Shown here: positions 9,051-17,382 of the stretch, piece after piece | Layout of the letters: each line of letters opens with the position of its first letter | Numbering within the stretch: the stretch's first letter is position 1 | Made by a program: the position numbers and the translations under genes | Notes under the pieces: generated by a model | Databases searched by the model: none | Told to the model about the DNA's origin: nothing | What the model saw: the letters and a program-made list of their open reading frames with translations, nothing else | NCBI RefSeq assembly: GCF_000159315.1 | Contig: NZ_GG669992.1 | Span: forward strand, 240,368-283,856 | DNA: 43,489 nucleotides | Direction: 5' to 3' | From: Lentilactobacillus hilgardii DSM 20176 = ATCC 8290 | GTDB lineage: Bacteria > Bacillota > Bacilli > Lactobacillales > Lactobacillaceae

Positions 9051-11063
9051 ATGAAAAATTGGTTTTCTCGTAATAGTGGTGAACTACCACCATTTGTTCA
9101 TAATCGCCGTTTGCGACGAATAATGTTATTTATCGCACTTATCGTAATCTATGGTGTGGTTATCTCGTTTTTATATAATATCGTGGCTTCAGTTATTCTT
9201 GTTATCATTAGTATTATGGGACTTATCTATACAATTGTGATGATGAATGAGATGAGTACGGATACAAATAGATACATTTCGGACTTGTCCTATCGGATTC
9301 ATCGCGGTGAACAGGAAAGTTTGTTGGAAATGCCTATCGGTGTCATGATTTTAAATGAAAATGGATTGGTAGAGTGGACAAACCCATATTTTACTAGATA
9401 TTTTAATAATGAAAATATTCTTGGAAAACGAATTGAAGATGTAGATCATGACCTACAACAGTTAATTATGAAGTATGGAGATTCTGATGAATTTCATACT
9501 GTTACTTGGCGTGACCATAAATTTACAATGCTGATTCAAAGTGAGTATCATTCCATTTATATGCTTGATATCACTCGGTATGCAAATTTGGAAGAAAGAT
9601 ATGAAGAAGAACAGATTTCAGTTGGGCAAATATTTTTAGATAATTATGATGAAATAACTCAGTCAATGACTGATCAGGAAATTTCTAATTTGAGTAATTA
9701 TGTGACAAACGAATTAGCAACCTGGTCTAAAAAATACGGTATGTATTTGAAACAAATTGATGATGATCATTTTTTCTTATTGGCGTATGCCAAATCGTTG
9801 ACCCAGATTGAAAATGATAAATTTAATATTTTGGATATCGTTCGTGAAAGTACATCTAAGCAAAATTTCCCATTAACACTTAGTATCGGAATCTCGTATG
9901 GAGAAGATGACTTAAATAGTTTAGCTGATCAAGCACAAAGCAATTTGGACTTGGCACTTGGCCGTGGTGGTGACCAAGTTGTCGTCAAATCTTTGGATGG
10001 TACGGCTAGATTTTATGGTGGTAAAACCAACCCAATGGAAAAACGGACTCGTGTCCGCGCACGAATGATTTCTCAAGCGTTAAATGAATTAATGGGGGAT
10101 GCTGACCAGATATTCGTTCAAGGCCATACACGCCCCGATATGGACTCTTTAGGTGCTTGTATGGGGATTCGCCGAATTGCTCAAATGAATAATAAAAAAT
10201 GCTGGATTGTTTTGGATAAAGAAAAAGTTCATTCTGATATTCAGCGACTTCTTGAGGCAGCAAAAAAATATCCGGAAATCAGTGACGCCATCATCACGCC
10301 AGCGGAAGCACTTTCCAAGGTAACAGATAGTAGTCTGTTAATTATGGTTGATCATTCCAAACCATCAATTAGTATTTCTCCGGATCTGTATCAGCGTATG
10401 ACCCAGAAAGTGGTTATCATTGATCATCATAGGCGGGGAGAAGAATTCCCTGAAAACCCAATGCTGGTTTACATTGAACCTTACGCTTCTTCAACTTGTG
10501 AATTGATTACCGAAATGTTTGAATATCAACCACACGAGGAAGAACCCATTAACCGTATTGAAGCAACGGCTATGTTGACTGGGATCTTTATTGATACGCA
10601 ATCATTCTCAATGAGAACTGGTACCAGAACATTTGACGCTGCTAGTTATCTTCGTTCAGCTGGAGCTGACTCAGTGGAAATGCAGCAATTAATGAAAGAA
10701 AACATTGATAACTATTTGCAGCGTAATCACCTTATTTCAATGGTTGAATTCTTCCATAAAGATATGGCCATGATTGTGGGTGAAGAAGATCGGGTTTATG
10801 ATCCGGTAACGGCTGCTCAAGCTTGTGATTCATTGCTTACGATGTCAGGTGTTGATGCATCATTTATTATCACTAAGCGTTCAGACGATAAAATTGGTGT
10901 TTCAGCTCGGAGTACCGGCTCAATAAACGTTCAAATCATTATGGAACGAATGGGCGGGGGTGGCCATCTTTCAAGTGGAGCTACCCAAATTGAAGATAAG
11001 TCGATTGCGGAAGTCAAACAATTACTGCTTGAAACGATCGACTATATCGATGATAATGAATAG
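9051..11063 (+). CDS. gdpP: Cyclic-di-AMP phosphodiesterase GdpP
   Basis: Membrane-bound enzyme that hydrolyses c-di-AMP to pApA, controlling osmotic and cell-wall homeostasis. The 670 aa protein has two N-terminal membrane helices (about residues 25-65), a degenerate PAS domain (about 85-175), a degenerate GGDEF domain (about 175-310) and C-terminal DHH/DHHA1 domains. Catalytic motifs are GHTRPDMDSLGA near residue 357, MVDHSKP near 432, VIIDHHRRG near 456 and GGGGHLSSGA near 635. rplI follows after 37 bases, the usual gdpP-rplI-dnaB order. The ribosome binding site AGAGG precedes ATG 9051. Confidence 0.96.
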   Translation: MKNWFSRNSGELPPFVHNRRLRRIMLFIALIVIYGVVISFLYNIVASVILVIISIMGLIYTIVMMNEMSTDTNRYISDLSYRIHRGEQESLLEMPIGVMILNENGLVEWTNPYFTRYFNNENILGKRIEDVDHDLQQLIMKYGDSDEFHTVTWRDHKFTMLIQSEYHSIYMLDITRYANLEERYEEEQISVGQIFLDNYDEITQSMTDQEISNLSNYVTNELATWSKKYGMYLKQIDDDHFFLLAYAKSLTQIENDKFNILDIVRESTSKQNFPLTLSIGISYGEDDLNSLADQAQSNLDLALGRGGDQVVVKSLDGTARFYGGKTNPMEKRTRVRARMISQALNELMGDADQIFVQGHTRPDMDSLGACMGIRRIAQMNNKKCWIVLDKEKVHSDIQRLLEAAKKYPEISDAIITPAEALSKVTDSSLLIMVDHSKPSISISPDLYQRMTQKVVIIDHHRRGEEFPENPMLVYIEPYASSTCELITEMFEYQPHEEEPINRIEATAMLTGIFIDTQSFSMRTGTRTFDAASYLRSAGADSVEMQQLMKENIDNYLQRNHLISMVEFFHKDMAMIVGEEDRVYDPVTAAQACDSLLTMSGVDASFIITKRSDDKIGVSARSTGSINVQIIMERMGGGGHLSSGATQIEDKSIAEVKQLLLETIDYIDDNE

Positions 11064-11100
11064 AGAAACCAAATTTTGAGGATAGTAGGAGTGATCTGTT

Positions 11101-11553
11101 GTGAAAGTTATTTTTCTAGAAGACGTCCGTGGTAAAGGTAAACGCGGTGAAGTTAAAGAAGTTCCAGACGGCTATGCTCAAAACTTTCTGATTAAAAATG
11201 GCAAAGCAAAAGCAGCTTCCCGTCAGGCAATGAGTCAGTTGAAGGGTCAGCAACGGGCTGAACAAAAGCGTGAAGAAGAAGAGCTTGAAGAGGCTAAGGC
11301 CGTTAAAACAAAGTTGGAAGATGACAAGACAGTCGTTGAATTAAAAGCCAAGTCGGGAACCGATGGCCGTTTATTTGGTTCAATTCCAAGTAAGCAGATT
11401 GCATCGGCTTTGGATAAACAGTATGGCATTAAGCTCGATAAACGAAAAATTGAGTTGGGCGAACCAATCAAGGTTGCCGGATATACTAATGTGCCGGTAA
11501 AATTACATTCTGAAGTAACTGCACGAATCAGAGTTCATGTATCAGAAAAATAA
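11101..11553 (+). CDS. rplI: 50S ribosomal protein L9
   Basis: Large-subunit protein with two globular domains joined by a long helix. The 150 aa protein starts at GTG 11101 after TAGGAG. The N-terminal domain has [17 protein letters not shown] and [12 protein letters not shown]; the charged connecting helix runs about residues 45-80 ([14 protein letters not shown]); the C-terminal domain has [13 protein letters not shown]. Its terminator separates it from dnaB. Confidence 0.97.
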   Translation: MKVIFLEDVRGKGKRGEVKEVPDGYAQNFLIKNGKAKAASRQAMSQLKGQQRAEQKREEEELEEAKAVKTKLEDDKTVVELKAKSGTDGRLFGSIPSKQIASALDKQYGIKLDKRKIELGEPIKVAGYTNVPVKLHSEVTARIRVHVSEK

Positions 11554-11564
11554 TTGATAGGTTT

Positions 11565-11620
11565 GCAAAATGGGCTGGAAGCAAAACGATTAACATCATT
11601 TGTCTCCAGTCCCTTTTGTT
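11565..11620 (+). terminator. Terminator after rplI
   Basis: AAAATGGGCTGGA pairs with TCCAGTCCCTTTT (11605-11617) across a 25-base loop, followed by GTTT. Some readthrough into dnaB is possible. Confidence 0.7.
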
Positions 11621-11713
11621 TGGACAGTATTTAATTTTTATGTTAGAACAGTATGATTGATGTTTTTAAAACTACTAGAAAACCTGGGTTTAAGATTAAA
11701 TTGGTGACTATTA

Positions 11714-13093
11714 ATGAACAATGATTTAGTAAATCAGGTGCCACCTCAAAATATTGAAGCTGAAAAAGCGGTACTGGGATCAATCTTTCTGAGTACCGAC
11801 GCTTTAATAGATGCGATGGAATACCTTGATCCAAATGATTTTTACAAGCATTCCCACCAGATTATCTTTCAGGCAATGGTTAAGCTAAATGATGATGACC
11901 AAGCCGTAGATGGTATTACGGTGACGGATATGCTTAAAGATCAAAACAATTTAGATGATGTTGGTGGATACCAATACATTACAGAGCTGGCAAATGCGGT
12001 GCCAACAGCGGCAAACGTCACTTATTATGCAAAGATTGTCAAGGACAAAGCCATTTTAAGACGTTTGATTCAGACGGCTACAAATATTGTGACAGATGGT
12101 TATAATACCGATGAAGACGTTACAACTGTTTTGGATAACGCTGAACGTGATATTATGAATGTCGCGGAGGATCGTAATCAGTCTGGTTTTAAAGCGATTA
12201 AGGATGTTTTGAACTCGGCGTTTAATAAGATTGATGAATTATCGCAGGAAGGTGAAACCGTAACTGGGCTTTCTACCGGATATCCTGAACTTGATAAAAT
12301 TACGACCGGACTGCACAATGATGAATTAGTCATTTTAGCTGCTCGGCCGGCCGTTGGTAAAACGGCGTTTGCTTTAAATGTGGCTCAAAATGTCGGAACC
12401 AAAACAGATAAAACCGTTGCTATTTTTAGTTTGGAAATGAGTGCGGAATCCTTGGTAGACCGGATGTTATGTTCTGAAGGCAGTATTAATGCAAACCATT
12501 TGAGAACAGGTCAATTAACCGAAGATGAATGGCAAAACCTTGTTGTTGCAATGGGGAGTTTATCACGAGCCAACATTTTTATCGATGATACTGCAGGCAT
12601 TAAAATGTCCGAAATTCGCGCTAAGTGTCGTCGGCTGGCTAAAGAAAATGGTAACTTAGGACTTATTGTAATTGATTATCTTCAGTTAATTGAAGGCGGT
12701 CAACAAGAAAACAGACAACAAGAAGTTTCATATATTTCTCGACAACTAAAAAAATTGGCTAAAGAATTACACGTGCCGGTTATTTCTTTGTCACAGCTCT
12801 CTCGCGGTGTCGAGCAGCGTCAGGATAAGCGACCAGTACTATCGGATATTCGTGAATCGGGTTCTATCGAACAAGATGCCGATATTGTTGCTTTTCTTTA
12901 TCGTGATGATTATTATGAGCGAGATGATGACGATGATAGTGATTCTCAGGGTGCTGACGATGAAAATGATGTTGGTGAAGTTGAGGTCATTATTGAAAAA
13001 AACAGATCAGGTCCACGGGGAACGGTTAAACTATTGTTTGTAAAATCTTATAATAAATTTTCTTCCATCTCTTATGCACAAGATGGTGGATAG
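11714..13093 (+). CDS. dnaB: Replicative DNA helicase DnaB
   Basis: Hexameric replicative helicase (called DnaC in Bacillus). The 459 aa protein has the N-terminal primase-interaction domain (PPQNIEAEKAVLGSIF) and a RecA-like motor with Walker A AARPAVGKTAFALNV near residue 213 and Walker B LGLIVIDYLQLI near 315. It also has SQLSRGVEQRQDKRPVLSD and the Arg-finger block EKNRSGPRGTVKL. A short acidic insert (DDDDDSDSQGADDEND) before that block is a variable loop. The ribosome binding site (GGTGAC) is weak. The island's attachment site lies just downstream. Confidence 0.97.
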   Translation: MNNDLVNQVPPQNIEAEKAVLGSIFLSTDALIDAMEYLDPNDFYKHSHQIIFQAMVKLNDDDQAVDGITVTDMLKDQNNLDDVGGYQYITELANAVPTAANVTYYAKIVKDKAILRRLIQTATNIVTDGYNTDEDVTTVLDNAERDIMNVAEDRNQSGFKAIKDVLNSAFNKIDELSQEGETVTGLSTGYPELDKITTGLHNDELVILAARPAVGKTAFALNVAQNVGTKTDKTVAIFSLEMSAESLVDRMLCSEGSINANHLRTGQLTEDEWQNLVVAMGSLSRANIFIDDTAGIKMSEIRAKCRRLAKENGNLGLIVIDYLQLIEGGQQENRQQEVSYISRQLKKLAKELHVPVISLSQLSRGVEQRQDKRPVLSDIRESGSIEQDADIVAFLYRDDYYERDDDDDSDSQGADDENDVGEVEVIIEKNRSGPRGTVKLLFVKSYNKFSSISYAQDGG

Positions 13094-13119
13094 TTATTTT
13101 GTCGTTGTTAGTCAAAAAC

Positions 13120-13157
13120 AAAGAAAGACCGGGGCAAGCGTCCCAGTCTTTCTTTAT
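13120..13157 (+). terminator. Terminator after dnaB
   Basis: AAAGAAAGAC (13120-13129) pairs with GTCTTTCTTT (13146-13155), around a GC-rich loop. Confidence 0.85.
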
Positions 13158-13164
13158 CATCAGT

Positions 13165-13208
13165 ATAAAAAATAACAACCACGGCATTGAAGCGGCGTGG
13201 TTGTTATT
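13165..13208 (-). terminator. Displaced original terminator of tRNA-Lys
   Basis: AATAACAACCACG (13171-13183) pairs perfectly with 13196-13208. On the minus strand it is followed by six T, so it terminates leftward transcription. It resembles the hairpin at 25179-25224 next to the intact tRNA. This is most simply the terminator that followed tRNA-Lys before the island inserted. Confidence 0.75.
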
Positions 13209-13225
13209 TAGTGGTTTATGTAATA

Positions 13226-13241
13226 TAGTGGGCAGTCAGGG
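13226..13241. repeat. Left attachment core (att) of the island
   Basis: TAGTGGGCAGTCAGGG is identical to 25234-25249, which covers the 3' end of tRNA-Lys. Similarity continues imperfectly to GAACCC. It is the duplicated core made by site-specific integration. Confidence 0.88.
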
Positions 13242-13315
13242 TATTGAACCCAACTTTTTAGAAACCTGCTATCTTACAGTGTTCATGCGACTTTTCGCCA
13301 AAATAATTCTTAAAA

Positions 13316-13335
13316 TGCTTACCGATTTGCTTACC
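13316..13335 (+). repeat. Left integrase arm-type sites
   Basis: Two TGCTTACC copies (13316-13323, 13328-13335), 12 bases apart and followed by ATTGA. The same pair with the same spacing and the same trailing ATTGA lies at 25116-25135. Direct repeats flanking the core are typical integrase arm sites; binding is inference. Confidence 0.65.
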
Positions 13336-13340
13336 ATTGA

Positions 13341-14492
13341 CTAAAAATCGAGGTAATTTGCTAACTTTTCGGCTGCTTGATTATCTTGTTTTTTGGTAAC
13401 GTGGGTATAAATATTTAAAGTAGTTTGAGCATCCTCATGACCTAATCGAGTTTGAACTTCTTTAATGGTTGCCCCGGCCTCAAATAACATACTTGCAGAA
13501 GTGTGCCGGAAACCGTGAACGGTTATCTTTTTCAGGTTGTGGGCTTTAATAATCTTATTCAACCATTTAGCGGGTGTGTTTAGTGATTTAAACCCGTTAT
13601 TACTGTTAGCAAAGATCAATTGACCACGTTGAATCGTATTGAATCCCAGCATTAAATATTCGCGCCTTTGTCGGGCACGCCATTGTTTTAGGTAATTAAG
13701 CGTAATTTTGTCTAAAGCAATGACCCGCTGACCTTTCTTGGTTTTCGGTGGTTGAATGATCTGCTTACCACGCATTCCTTGAGTTAATGTTTTGTTGATA
13801 CTTAGTGTTGATTTGCTAAAATTAACATCATTCCAAGTTAAGGCTAAACATTCACCACGGCGGACACCCGCAAAGGCTAGAACTCGAAATAGCGTGTATT
13901 TCTCTAATTCCTCTTTAGGATCAATGTAACTAAAGAATTGGGCAAGTTGCTGTTTATCCCAGAAGTTTTCCGGCTTTTCACCCCAAGTTTCTTTACGTTT
14001 AGGGATGGTAATCATCTTAGCGGGATTATCACCGTGCATATAGCCGTGTTTTAGGGCGTAATCAAAAATAGCCATTGTATATTCATACCACCGCTTATAG
14101 TTGTAAGTTGCCTGCTTGAACCACTTATTAACTGCTCGTTGAACTTGAGCAATGGTAATAGTACGAATCCTTTTATTTCCCAGTTCTGGTAAAATGTGAT
14201 TCTCAAACATCCCTGCTGTTCGACAATATGTGCTAACTCGGACAGTGTTAATATATCCTTGATACCATTGTTCATAAACTTGTCTAAACAGAATATTACT
14301 TTCTTGATGGAAGTCACCTTGACTAATTGATAATTCCAATTGATTAGCTGCTAAGGTGGCTTCTTTTTTTGTTCTAAAGCCTCTTTTCATGATTCGCTTT
14401 GGTTTACCCGTTTGAGGATCTAAACCAGCGTAGACCTGAAATAAATAACGTTTGTTGCCATTCTTTAAGGTGTAACCCTTGATACTTGCCAT
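13341..14492 (-). CDS. int: Tyrosine site-specific integrase
   Basis: Phage-type tyrosine recombinase that inserts and excises the island at tRNA-Lys. The 383 aa protein has an N-terminal arm-binding domain (MASIKGYTLKNGNKRYLFQV), a core-binding domain (about residues 60-165) and a C-terminal catalytic domain. Catalytic residues are Arg in FAGVRRGECLALTW, the HGFRHTSASMLFEAG box (His-x-x-Arg), His in LGHEDAQTTL and the nucleophile Tyr in LNIYTHVT. The stop lies 100 bases from the att core. The start is just downstream of an inverted repeat at 14496-14529 that includes its ribosome binding site. Confidence 0.95.
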   Translation of the reverse strand: MASIKGYTLKNGNKRYLFQVYAGLDPQTGKPKRIMKRGFRTKKEATLAANQLELSISQGDFHQESNILFRQVYEQWYQGYINTVRVSTYCRTAGMFENHILPELGNKRIRTITIAQVQRAVNKWFKQATYNYKRWYEYTMAIFDYALKHGYMHGDNPAKMITIPKRKETWGEKPENFWDKQQLAQFFSYIDPKEELEKYTLFRVLAFAGVRRGECLALTWNDVNFSKSTLSINKTLTQGMRGKQIIQPPKTKKGQRVIALDKITLNYLKQWRARQRREYLMLGFNTIQRGQLIFANSNNGFKSLNTPAKWLNKIIKAHNLKKITVHGFRHTSASMLFEAGATIKEVQTRLGHEDAQTTLNIYTHVTKKQDNQAAEKLANYLDF

Positions 14493-14495
14493 AAT

Positions 14496-14529
14496 TACCG
14501 TTCCTTTCAGCGCCAGCTCGTGAACGGTA
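14496..14529 (-). promoter_or_regulatory. Inverted repeat sequestering the integrase ribosome binding site
   Basis: TACCGTTC (14496-14503) and GAACGGTA (14522-14529) are perfect complements. On the minus-strand mRNA the right arm GAACGGTA ends three bases before the int ATG and overlaps the AAAGGAA ribosome binding site. A second overlapping pair, CTTTCAG/CTGAAAG, competes with it. The loop contains the 15-base sequence repeated at 16050. Translational control of integrase is inferred. Confidence 0.5.
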
Positions 14530-14542
14530 TGTAAACTGAAAG

Positions 14543-15403
14543 CTATTTACCTTTATGCTGTTTATCTGATAACTTTGTTAAATTTGGATGCGTTATTTGT
14601 CGAAAAGTATCATCCTCAATTGTATGTTCTTGTTCATATTGCTGTTCGATTCCGTCTGACTCGTCATCCATGGAAATAACCATTCCAGAGAACGCCATGT
14701 ATTCAAAGTGGTATTTTTCGGGATTTAGTGCGCTTTCTGTTCCAAGGTTCCAATTAATTATTATTTGGTATCGTGTTTTACTATCAATGTCAATATTGGA
14801 ATTACTAATAAAATTCATTATTATTTGTTTTCCAATATAGGCCATTAGACTTTTTTTGAGGCTTTTAAACAGGCCAACTGTTTCACCAAAATTCATTAAC
14901 ATATTGTTAACTCTTATTTCGTGCAGTACCGATTGATTGATTTTGTTTTTCAACAAATCAATATCCTGTTTATTAACCCATTCGAGCGAGAAAGATAAAT
15001 TCTTTTTAAGCAGGTTGTTTTTAGATGTATTTAACCCCTCTGTTAATCTTTCAGATTCGATTTTATTGAAACTCACAATAAATATGGCAACTTCTAAGTC
15101 AGTTTTATTGTTAAGGGTTCTTTCGTATTGGATACCAACAATTCTATTTTCGTCCGTATTTATTTTTTCCCCGCTTAATTCAATAAATTGAAATTTCTCT
15201 GTAGGTATTGTCCTTGATATTAATTCAGAAATCCCGATGTTAAAAAAAGTACATAAAGTCTCAAGGGTATCAAATTGAATTCCCTTGCTTTTCCCATTGT
15301 ATATATTCGTTAATGTTGGTCTTGAAATCCCTGTTATCTTTGACAATCGGTTGATGCTAATTTTTGAAGCGTCAACATATCTCTTTAAATTAACAGTTAT
15401 CAA
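14543..15403 (-). CDS. Helix-turn-helix master repressor (Stl/CI-like)
   Basis: Presumed repressor that keeps the island silent. TTG 15403 is preferred as start because GGAGG lies 7 bases upstream; a TTG at 15424 lies before that site. This gives 286 aa. The N-terminal HTH of the XRE type is visible at residues about 12-60 (ISINRLSKITGISRPTL, then FDTLETLCTFFNIGISELI). The remaining ~220 residues are not recognised: no Ser/Lys LexA-type protease motif is seen, so induction by self-cleavage is unlikely. By position it matches the Stl-type repressors of islands, which are released by a helper-phage protein (inference). It is transcribed divergently from the Cro-like gene. Confidence 0.75.
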   Translation of the reverse strand: MITVNLKRYVDASKISINRLSKITGISRPTLTNIYNGKSKGIQFDTLETLCTFFNIGISELISRTIPTEKFQFIELSGEKINTDENRIVGIQYERTLNNKTDLEVAIFIVSFNKIESERLTEGLNTSKNNLLKKNLSFSLEWVNKQDIDLLKNKINQSVLHEIRVNNMLMNFGETVGLFKSLKKSLMAYIGKQIIMNFISNSNIDIDSKTRYQIIINWNLGTESALNPEKYHFEYMAFSGMVISMDDESDGIEQQYEQEHTIEDDTFRQITHPNLTKLSDKQHKGK

Positions 15404-15555
15404 ACAATTACCTCCAAATTGCAAACTATATGTTCACCAAATATCATACAACTTGTTATTATTATTGACAATGGAAAATAATCAATATAGCATGTAGTTA
15501 TTAATTACAATAAAACGTAATTATGTGAATATATAATTTACAATAAGGGGCGAAA
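15404..15555. promoter_or_regulatory. Divergent control region of the island switch
   Basis: TTGACA at 15465-15470 with TATAGC at 15486-15491 is a candidate rightward promoter (spacing 15, slightly short). A perfect inverted repeat TAATTAC (15502-15508) / GTAATTA (15517-15523) and a near direct repeat (ATTACAATAA / TTTACAATAA) are candidate operators. The region separates the repressor from the early genes. Confidence 0.5.
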
Positions 15556-15738
15556 ATGCCAGCAAATAAAAAAATTAGAGAGGAAATTCAAAGAAACGAT
15601 TTACTGAATTGGGCAGTTGCTACCCAAATAGGAATTGCAGACACAACACTTTCAAGATGGTTAAGAACTCCATTAAATCAAGAAAGACGTAAACGTGTTG
15701 AAAAGGCAATCAAGGAACTTACTAAAGCAAAGGAGTGA
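15556..15738 (+). CDS. Small Cro-like helix-turn-helix protein
   Basis: A 60 aa basic protein directly after the divergent control region, with ribosome binding site AAGGGG. The HTH reads LLNWAVATQIGIADTTLSRWLRT, followed by a positively charged C-terminal helix (ERRKRVEKAIKELTKAKE). Similar short HTH proteins are the first rightward gene in many Lactobacillales prophages and satellites. The role as Cro-type antirepressor or activator is inferred from position. Confidence 0.75.
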   Translation: MPANKKIREEIQRNDLLNWAVATQIGIADTTLSRWLRTPLNQERRKRVEKAIKELTKAKE

Positions 15739-15742
15739 CAGC

Positions 15743-16039
15743 ATGCAGGAACCGTTAAAAGTAACCTTAACCAGTGAAGACAGTGAACAGCTAAGACGTG
15801 AGGTGTTTGCGGTGATGTCGGAAGCTGTTCAACAGGTCAGAAACAATGCGATTCAAGCACCAGAATGGTTGAAAGGAAAATCCGGTGTGGCCAAGTACCT
15901 TTCAGTTGGAACAGATACGGTTACCGGGATGGTTAAGTTGGGGTTGCCGGAACATCATACAAAAGCATCCCCCAATATCGCCTTCTTTAAGAAGGCGGAA
16001 GTTGATAGTTTTCTCTTGAATGACGGTTTAATCAAATAA
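15743..16039 (+). CDS. Excisionase-like / AlpA-type DNA-binding protein
   Basis: ATG 15743 follows AAAGGAG and gives 98 aa; a longer frame from 15695 overlaps the previous gene and lacks a ribosome binding site. The C-terminal half has the HTH_17/excisionase pattern LKGKSGVAKYLSVGTDTVTG, then PNIAFFKKAEVDSFL, as in MerR-like Xis proteins. The N-terminal half is a charged helix (EDSEQLRREVFAVMSEAVQQ). It probably directs excision with the integrase or activates early genes. Start and stop are 5 bases from the preceding gene, so the two are cotranscribed. Confidence 0.65.
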   Translation: MQEPLKVTLTSEDSEQLRREVFAVMSEAVQQVRNNAIQAPEWLKGKSGVAKYLSVGTDTVTGMVKLGLPEHHTKASPNIAFFKKAEVDSFLLNDGLIK

Positions 16040-16049
16040 AAACACAAGT

Positions 16050-16064
16050 CGCCAGCTCGTGAAC
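16050..16064 (+). repeat. Second copy of a 15-bp island repeat
   Basis: CGCCAGCTCGTGAAC is identical to 14511-14525 in the integrase leader, in the same orientation. Fifteen exact bases in a 1.5 kb span are unlikely by chance. It may be a protein binding site shared by the integrase and early operons, or recombination debris. Confidence 0.6.
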
Positions 16065-16092
16065 AATCGTCAAGAAAGAATGTAACACATAC

Positions 16093-16121
16093 AAAAAGCC
16101 CGCTGAAATTAATCAACGGGC
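16093..16121 (-). terminator. Leftward hairpin with T tail
   Basis: GCCCG (16098-16102) pairs with CGGGC (16117-16121); on the minus strand five T follow. It would stop antisense transcription entering the early operon. No minus-strand gene upstream of it is supported. Confidence 0.45.
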
Positions 16122-16238
16122 GGTAGTGGGTAAGTTTTCTATGTTTAGTTTTGAAAGGAATGATGCCATTCCCCTTGTGGAACAAGTCTATTATATCGCA
16201 ATATCATGCTACTAACACGTTGAAAGAAGGTTAATCAG

Positions 16239-16937
16239 ATGAAAAAGGAAATTGTGTTTCTAAGCAGTCAGGCTGTTTATGCTGACACTTTTACAACTAG
16301 TGATGTGATTGCAAAATATGCCGGTTCATCGCACAAGACGGTGAATGAATTAATTCGTAGGTATAAGAACGACCTTGAAGAATTAGGGGTACTTCCATTC
16401 TCAATGGAGTTACCCCTCAAAGGAAGTAAAGGTGGTCATCCTCGTAAAGTGTGGCGTTTAAATGAAGAACAAGCAACGCTGTTAATTACCTATATGGGAA
16501 ATACAAAACTAGTTAGACAGTTTAAAAAAGTATTGGTTCATCAATTCTTTGCAATGAAACGGGTACTTTATAAAAAACAAGTGCAATTCGAATTGGGTAA
16601 ACATTTTTCCAAAGATCTACATCAAGCGATTGCTGAAAGTCCCCATTTGGATGAACATCATCACTTGTATGGAAATGTTAACAAATTAATCTACAAGCAG
16701 GCGCTCGGCGTTTCAACGAAGACGTTAAGGCAACAGCGGGACATCCCTAAAGATGAACCCATTACCCATTACCTTAATAGCAATGAAGCCGGTGCGGTTA
16801 AACGAGTTAAGCAACAAGTCCAGATCTTGTTAGGGATGCATTTAGATTATCAGCAAATTAAAGACGCTTTGCAGGTTCAGGGCATTGTTTATCAAATAAC
16901 CTTACCGGCTAAGCAACTTATGAAAGAAGGTCATTAG
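16239..16937 (+). CDS. Rha-family phage regulatory protein
   Basis: The 232 aa protein begins with the Rha/pRha pattern: FTTSDVIAKYAGSSHKTVNE, then GHPRKVWRLNEEQATLLITY and MGNTKLVRQFKKVLVHQFF. The C-terminal half (about residues 115-225) resembles the ORF6C/KilA-C-like extension of phage antirepressors (LGVSTKTLRQQRDIP, EAGAVKRVKQQVQ). Such proteins bind DNA and modulate phage development. The ribosome binding site is AAAGAAGG. It overlaps no neighbour, and a tiny ORF follows after one base. Confidence 0.8.
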   Translation: MKKEIVFLSSQAVYADTFTTSDVIAKYAGSSHKTVNELIRRYKNDLEELGVLPFSMELPLKGSKGGHPRKVWRLNEEQATLLITYMGNTKLVRQFKKVLVHQFFAMKRVLYKKQVQFELGKHFSKDLHQAIAESPHLDEHHHLYGNVNKLIYKQALGVSTKTLRQQRDIPKDEPITHYLNSNEAGAVKRVKQQVQILLGMHLDYQQIKDALQVQGIVYQITLPAKQLMKEGH

Positions 16938-16938
16938 G

Positions 16939-17055
16939 ATGTTAATTGCCGAGATTGGCGCATGGATTTTGTTTTTGGTGAAGTTTTTAACTGCTTTTGG
17001 TTTAGGAGTCGTGGCCAAGAGTATGTACGATCATCCCCACGACTGGTTTGATTAA
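16939..17055 (+). CDS. Tiny single-pass membrane protein
   Basis: A 38 aa ORF one base after the Rha stop, with GAAAGAAGG upstream. It has one hydrophobic segment (AWILFLVKFLTAFGLGVVA, about residues 8-26) and a charged tail (KSMYDHPHDWFD). Small membrane proteins of this layout are frequent in phage early operons. Function is not recognised. Confidence 0.55.
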   Translation: MLIAEIGAWILFLVKFLTAFGLGVVAKSMYDHPHDWFD

Positions 17056-17083
17056 GAAATGAGGTTACGGAAATGACCAACGA

Positions 17084-17158
17084 GGGCACAAAAATAGACC
17101 GTTCAACTTTGGCGAGTAACGGTCTAACACATTCCCATATTTTTGTGCCCTTTTATTT
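17084..17158 (+). terminator. Nested-hairpin terminator / attenuator
   Basis: A perfect 13-bp outer stem GGGCACAAAAATA (17084-17096) pairs with 17138-17150. It encloses a second perfect 7-bp stem GACCGTT (17097-17103) / AACGGTC (17118-17124). TTTTATTTT follows the outer stem. The second stem stacks directly on one arm, giving a defined fold of about 67 bases. It splits the early operon, so it may be an attenuator, not just a terminator. Confidence 0.75.
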
Positions 17159-17184
17159 TAACAAAGTAAAGGGAGTAATTAAAG

Positions 17185-17343
17185 ATGAAACAACTAGATT
17201 TTAGAATGGTAGAAGCCCAAATGAATCAATTAAACACGGATACACTCGGTTACATAGCAACCGTTAAGCTTATTCAAGATGCTTTGGCGCGCTACTTAGA
17301 AACCCATAATATGGATTCAAAGCATTATGACAAAACCAGCTAA
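17185..17343 (+). CDS. Small hypothetical island protein (52 aa)
   Basis: ATG 17185 follows AAAGGGAG. The protein is mostly helical (FRMVEAQMNQLNTDTLGYIA, then TVKLIQDALARYLETHN). It is the first gene after the nested hairpin, in the run of short phage-type genes leading to the primase. Not recognised. Confidence 0.6.
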   Translation: MKQLDFRMVEAQMNQLNTDTLGYIATVKLIQDALARYLETHNMDSKHYDKTS

Positions 17344-17382
17344 GCTTATCAATTGAAGAAGTACAGAAAGTGGGGTAATGGC

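Noticed and set aside
13099-13344. Plus-strand open frame after dnaB
   Set aside because: It runs through two terminators and the att core and has no start signal.
15955-16185. Minus-strand frame opposite the excisionase-like gene
   Set aside because: Antisense to a supported gene, crosses a terminator hairpin, and has no ribosome binding site.
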